From the NCBI GenBank assembly GCA_005883085.1, contig VBAY01000225.1, forward strand, positions 1-5,271: a stretch of DNA of 5,271 nucleotides. The letters run 5' to 3'. Shown here one piece after another: positions 5,004-5,271 of this stretch. This stretch comes from Candidatus Bathyarchaeota archaeon (lineage in GTDB: Archaea > Thermoproteota > Bathyarchaeia > 40CM-2-53-6). The position numbers and the translations under genes were made by a program. The notes below the pieces were generated by a model that worked only from the letters and a program-made list of their open reading frames with translations, had not been told where the DNA came from and searched no databases. How positions within the stretch are numbered: position 1 is the stretch's first letter; each line of letters opens with the position of its first letter.

Positions 5004-5271
5004 CTAGTTATTTTGGAAGCTGGACCAGTCGTCTAAGGTCCGTCTGGTCTTCGACGGAGGTTTCGCCCCTTTCCTCTTTACCGTCTGCAGAAAGCGATGC
5101 ATCTGCTGCTCTCTCTTCTTGCTCGTCCAGTAGTACGCCTCGTCGATCGTTCCCTCTGACATGAGTACTGTCATTTTTCCTTGCCTCGTCCTGCCAGTAC
5201 GCCCTCTGCGCTGTATAAGGCGGATCTCGGACGGAACTGCTTCATAGAATATGACATGGTCCACATCTGGG
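5004..5271 (-). CDS. hef: Hef/FANCM-like superfamily 2 helicase, C-terminal end (partial)
   Basis: The last 89 or so residues of an archaeal Hef-type helicase; the gene enters from the right edge, so its start lies outside the window. Hef processes stalled replication forks and branched DNA and is the archaeal relative of FANCM/Mph1. The visible part begins PDVDHVIFYEAVPSEIR, the stretch before motif VI. Next comes QRRGRTGR, motif VI with the arginine fingers, then GKMTVLMSEGTIDEAYYW, the strand and helix that close the second RecA-like domain. Only 61 residues follow the motif, so there is no room for the ERCC4/XPF nuclease and (HhH)2 domains of euryarchaeal Hef; downstream DNA in other frames shows none either. 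The tail is basic (VKRKGAKPPSKTRR) and ends TLDDWSSFQNN, which resembles a degenerate PCNA-interacting (PIP) motif. GTG 5264 is internal, not the start. XPF nuclease, if present, would be a separate gene elsewhere, as in Crenarchaeota. Confidence 0.9.
   Translation of the reverse strand, partial: PDVDHVIFYEAVPSEIRLIQRRGRTGRTRQGKMTVLMSEGTIDEAYYWTSKKREQQMHRFLQTVKRKGAKPPSKTRRTLDDWSSFQNN

Noticed and set aside
4868..5164. 98-codon plus-strand ORF over the helicase end
   Set aside because: Ser-rich shadow antisense to the clear Hef-like frame.

Overview
The window looks archaeal. The clearest sign is at the right edge: the C-terminal end of a Hef/FANCM-type helicase with the reading 'FYEAVPSEIR' followed by motif VI 'QRRGRTGR'. 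The polypeptide stops after the helicase part, without the XPF-type nuclease domain of euryarchaeal Hef. Together with a compact low-molecular-weight tyrosine/dual-specificity phosphatase, an Ldh_2-family dehydrogenase, several GTG/TTG starts and intermediate GC, this fits a mesophilic or moderately thermophilic lineage of the TACK side (Thaumarchaeota/Bathyarchaeia-like). That placement is an inference; no rRNA or other phylogenetic marker is present.

Layout, left to right. 1-259: no secure gene; two weak, mutually exclusive partial frames run off the left edge. 260-619 (+): small unrecognised protein with a winged-helix-like C-terminal half. 666-1136 (-): protein phosphatase with the HCKMGLGRS loop. 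1221-1742 (-): nitroreductase-family flavoprotein. 1743-1831: short divergent promoter region. 1832-2740 (+): malate/L-lactate dehydrogenase family protein that seems to lack about 50 internal residues. 2791-3543 (-): class I SAM methyltransferase. 3544-3975: gap of about 430 bases with only a weak ORF. 3976-4188 (+): two-helix membrane miniprotein. 4254-4681 (-): DUF308/HdeD-like membrane protein broken by a one-base frameshift in a C4 run (G4 on the + strand). 4696-4899 (-): unrecognised 67-residue ORF. 5004-5271 (-): partial Hef-like helicase.

The genes alternate strand and do not form one pathway. The only operon-like groupings are phosphatase behind nitroreductase (84-base gap) and helicase, 67-residue ORF and DUF308 gene (104- and 14-base gaps). 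The nitroreductase and dehydrogenase are divergent, both redox enzymes, and may share a control region. I see no CRISPR array, tRNA, rRNA, insertion sequence or defence cassette. The most notable points are two apparently damaged genes (dehydrogenase with an internal deletion, DUF308 gene with a frameshift) and a nuclease-less Hef whose tail carries a PCNA-interaction-like motif. I did not find a convincing undescribed multi-gene system.
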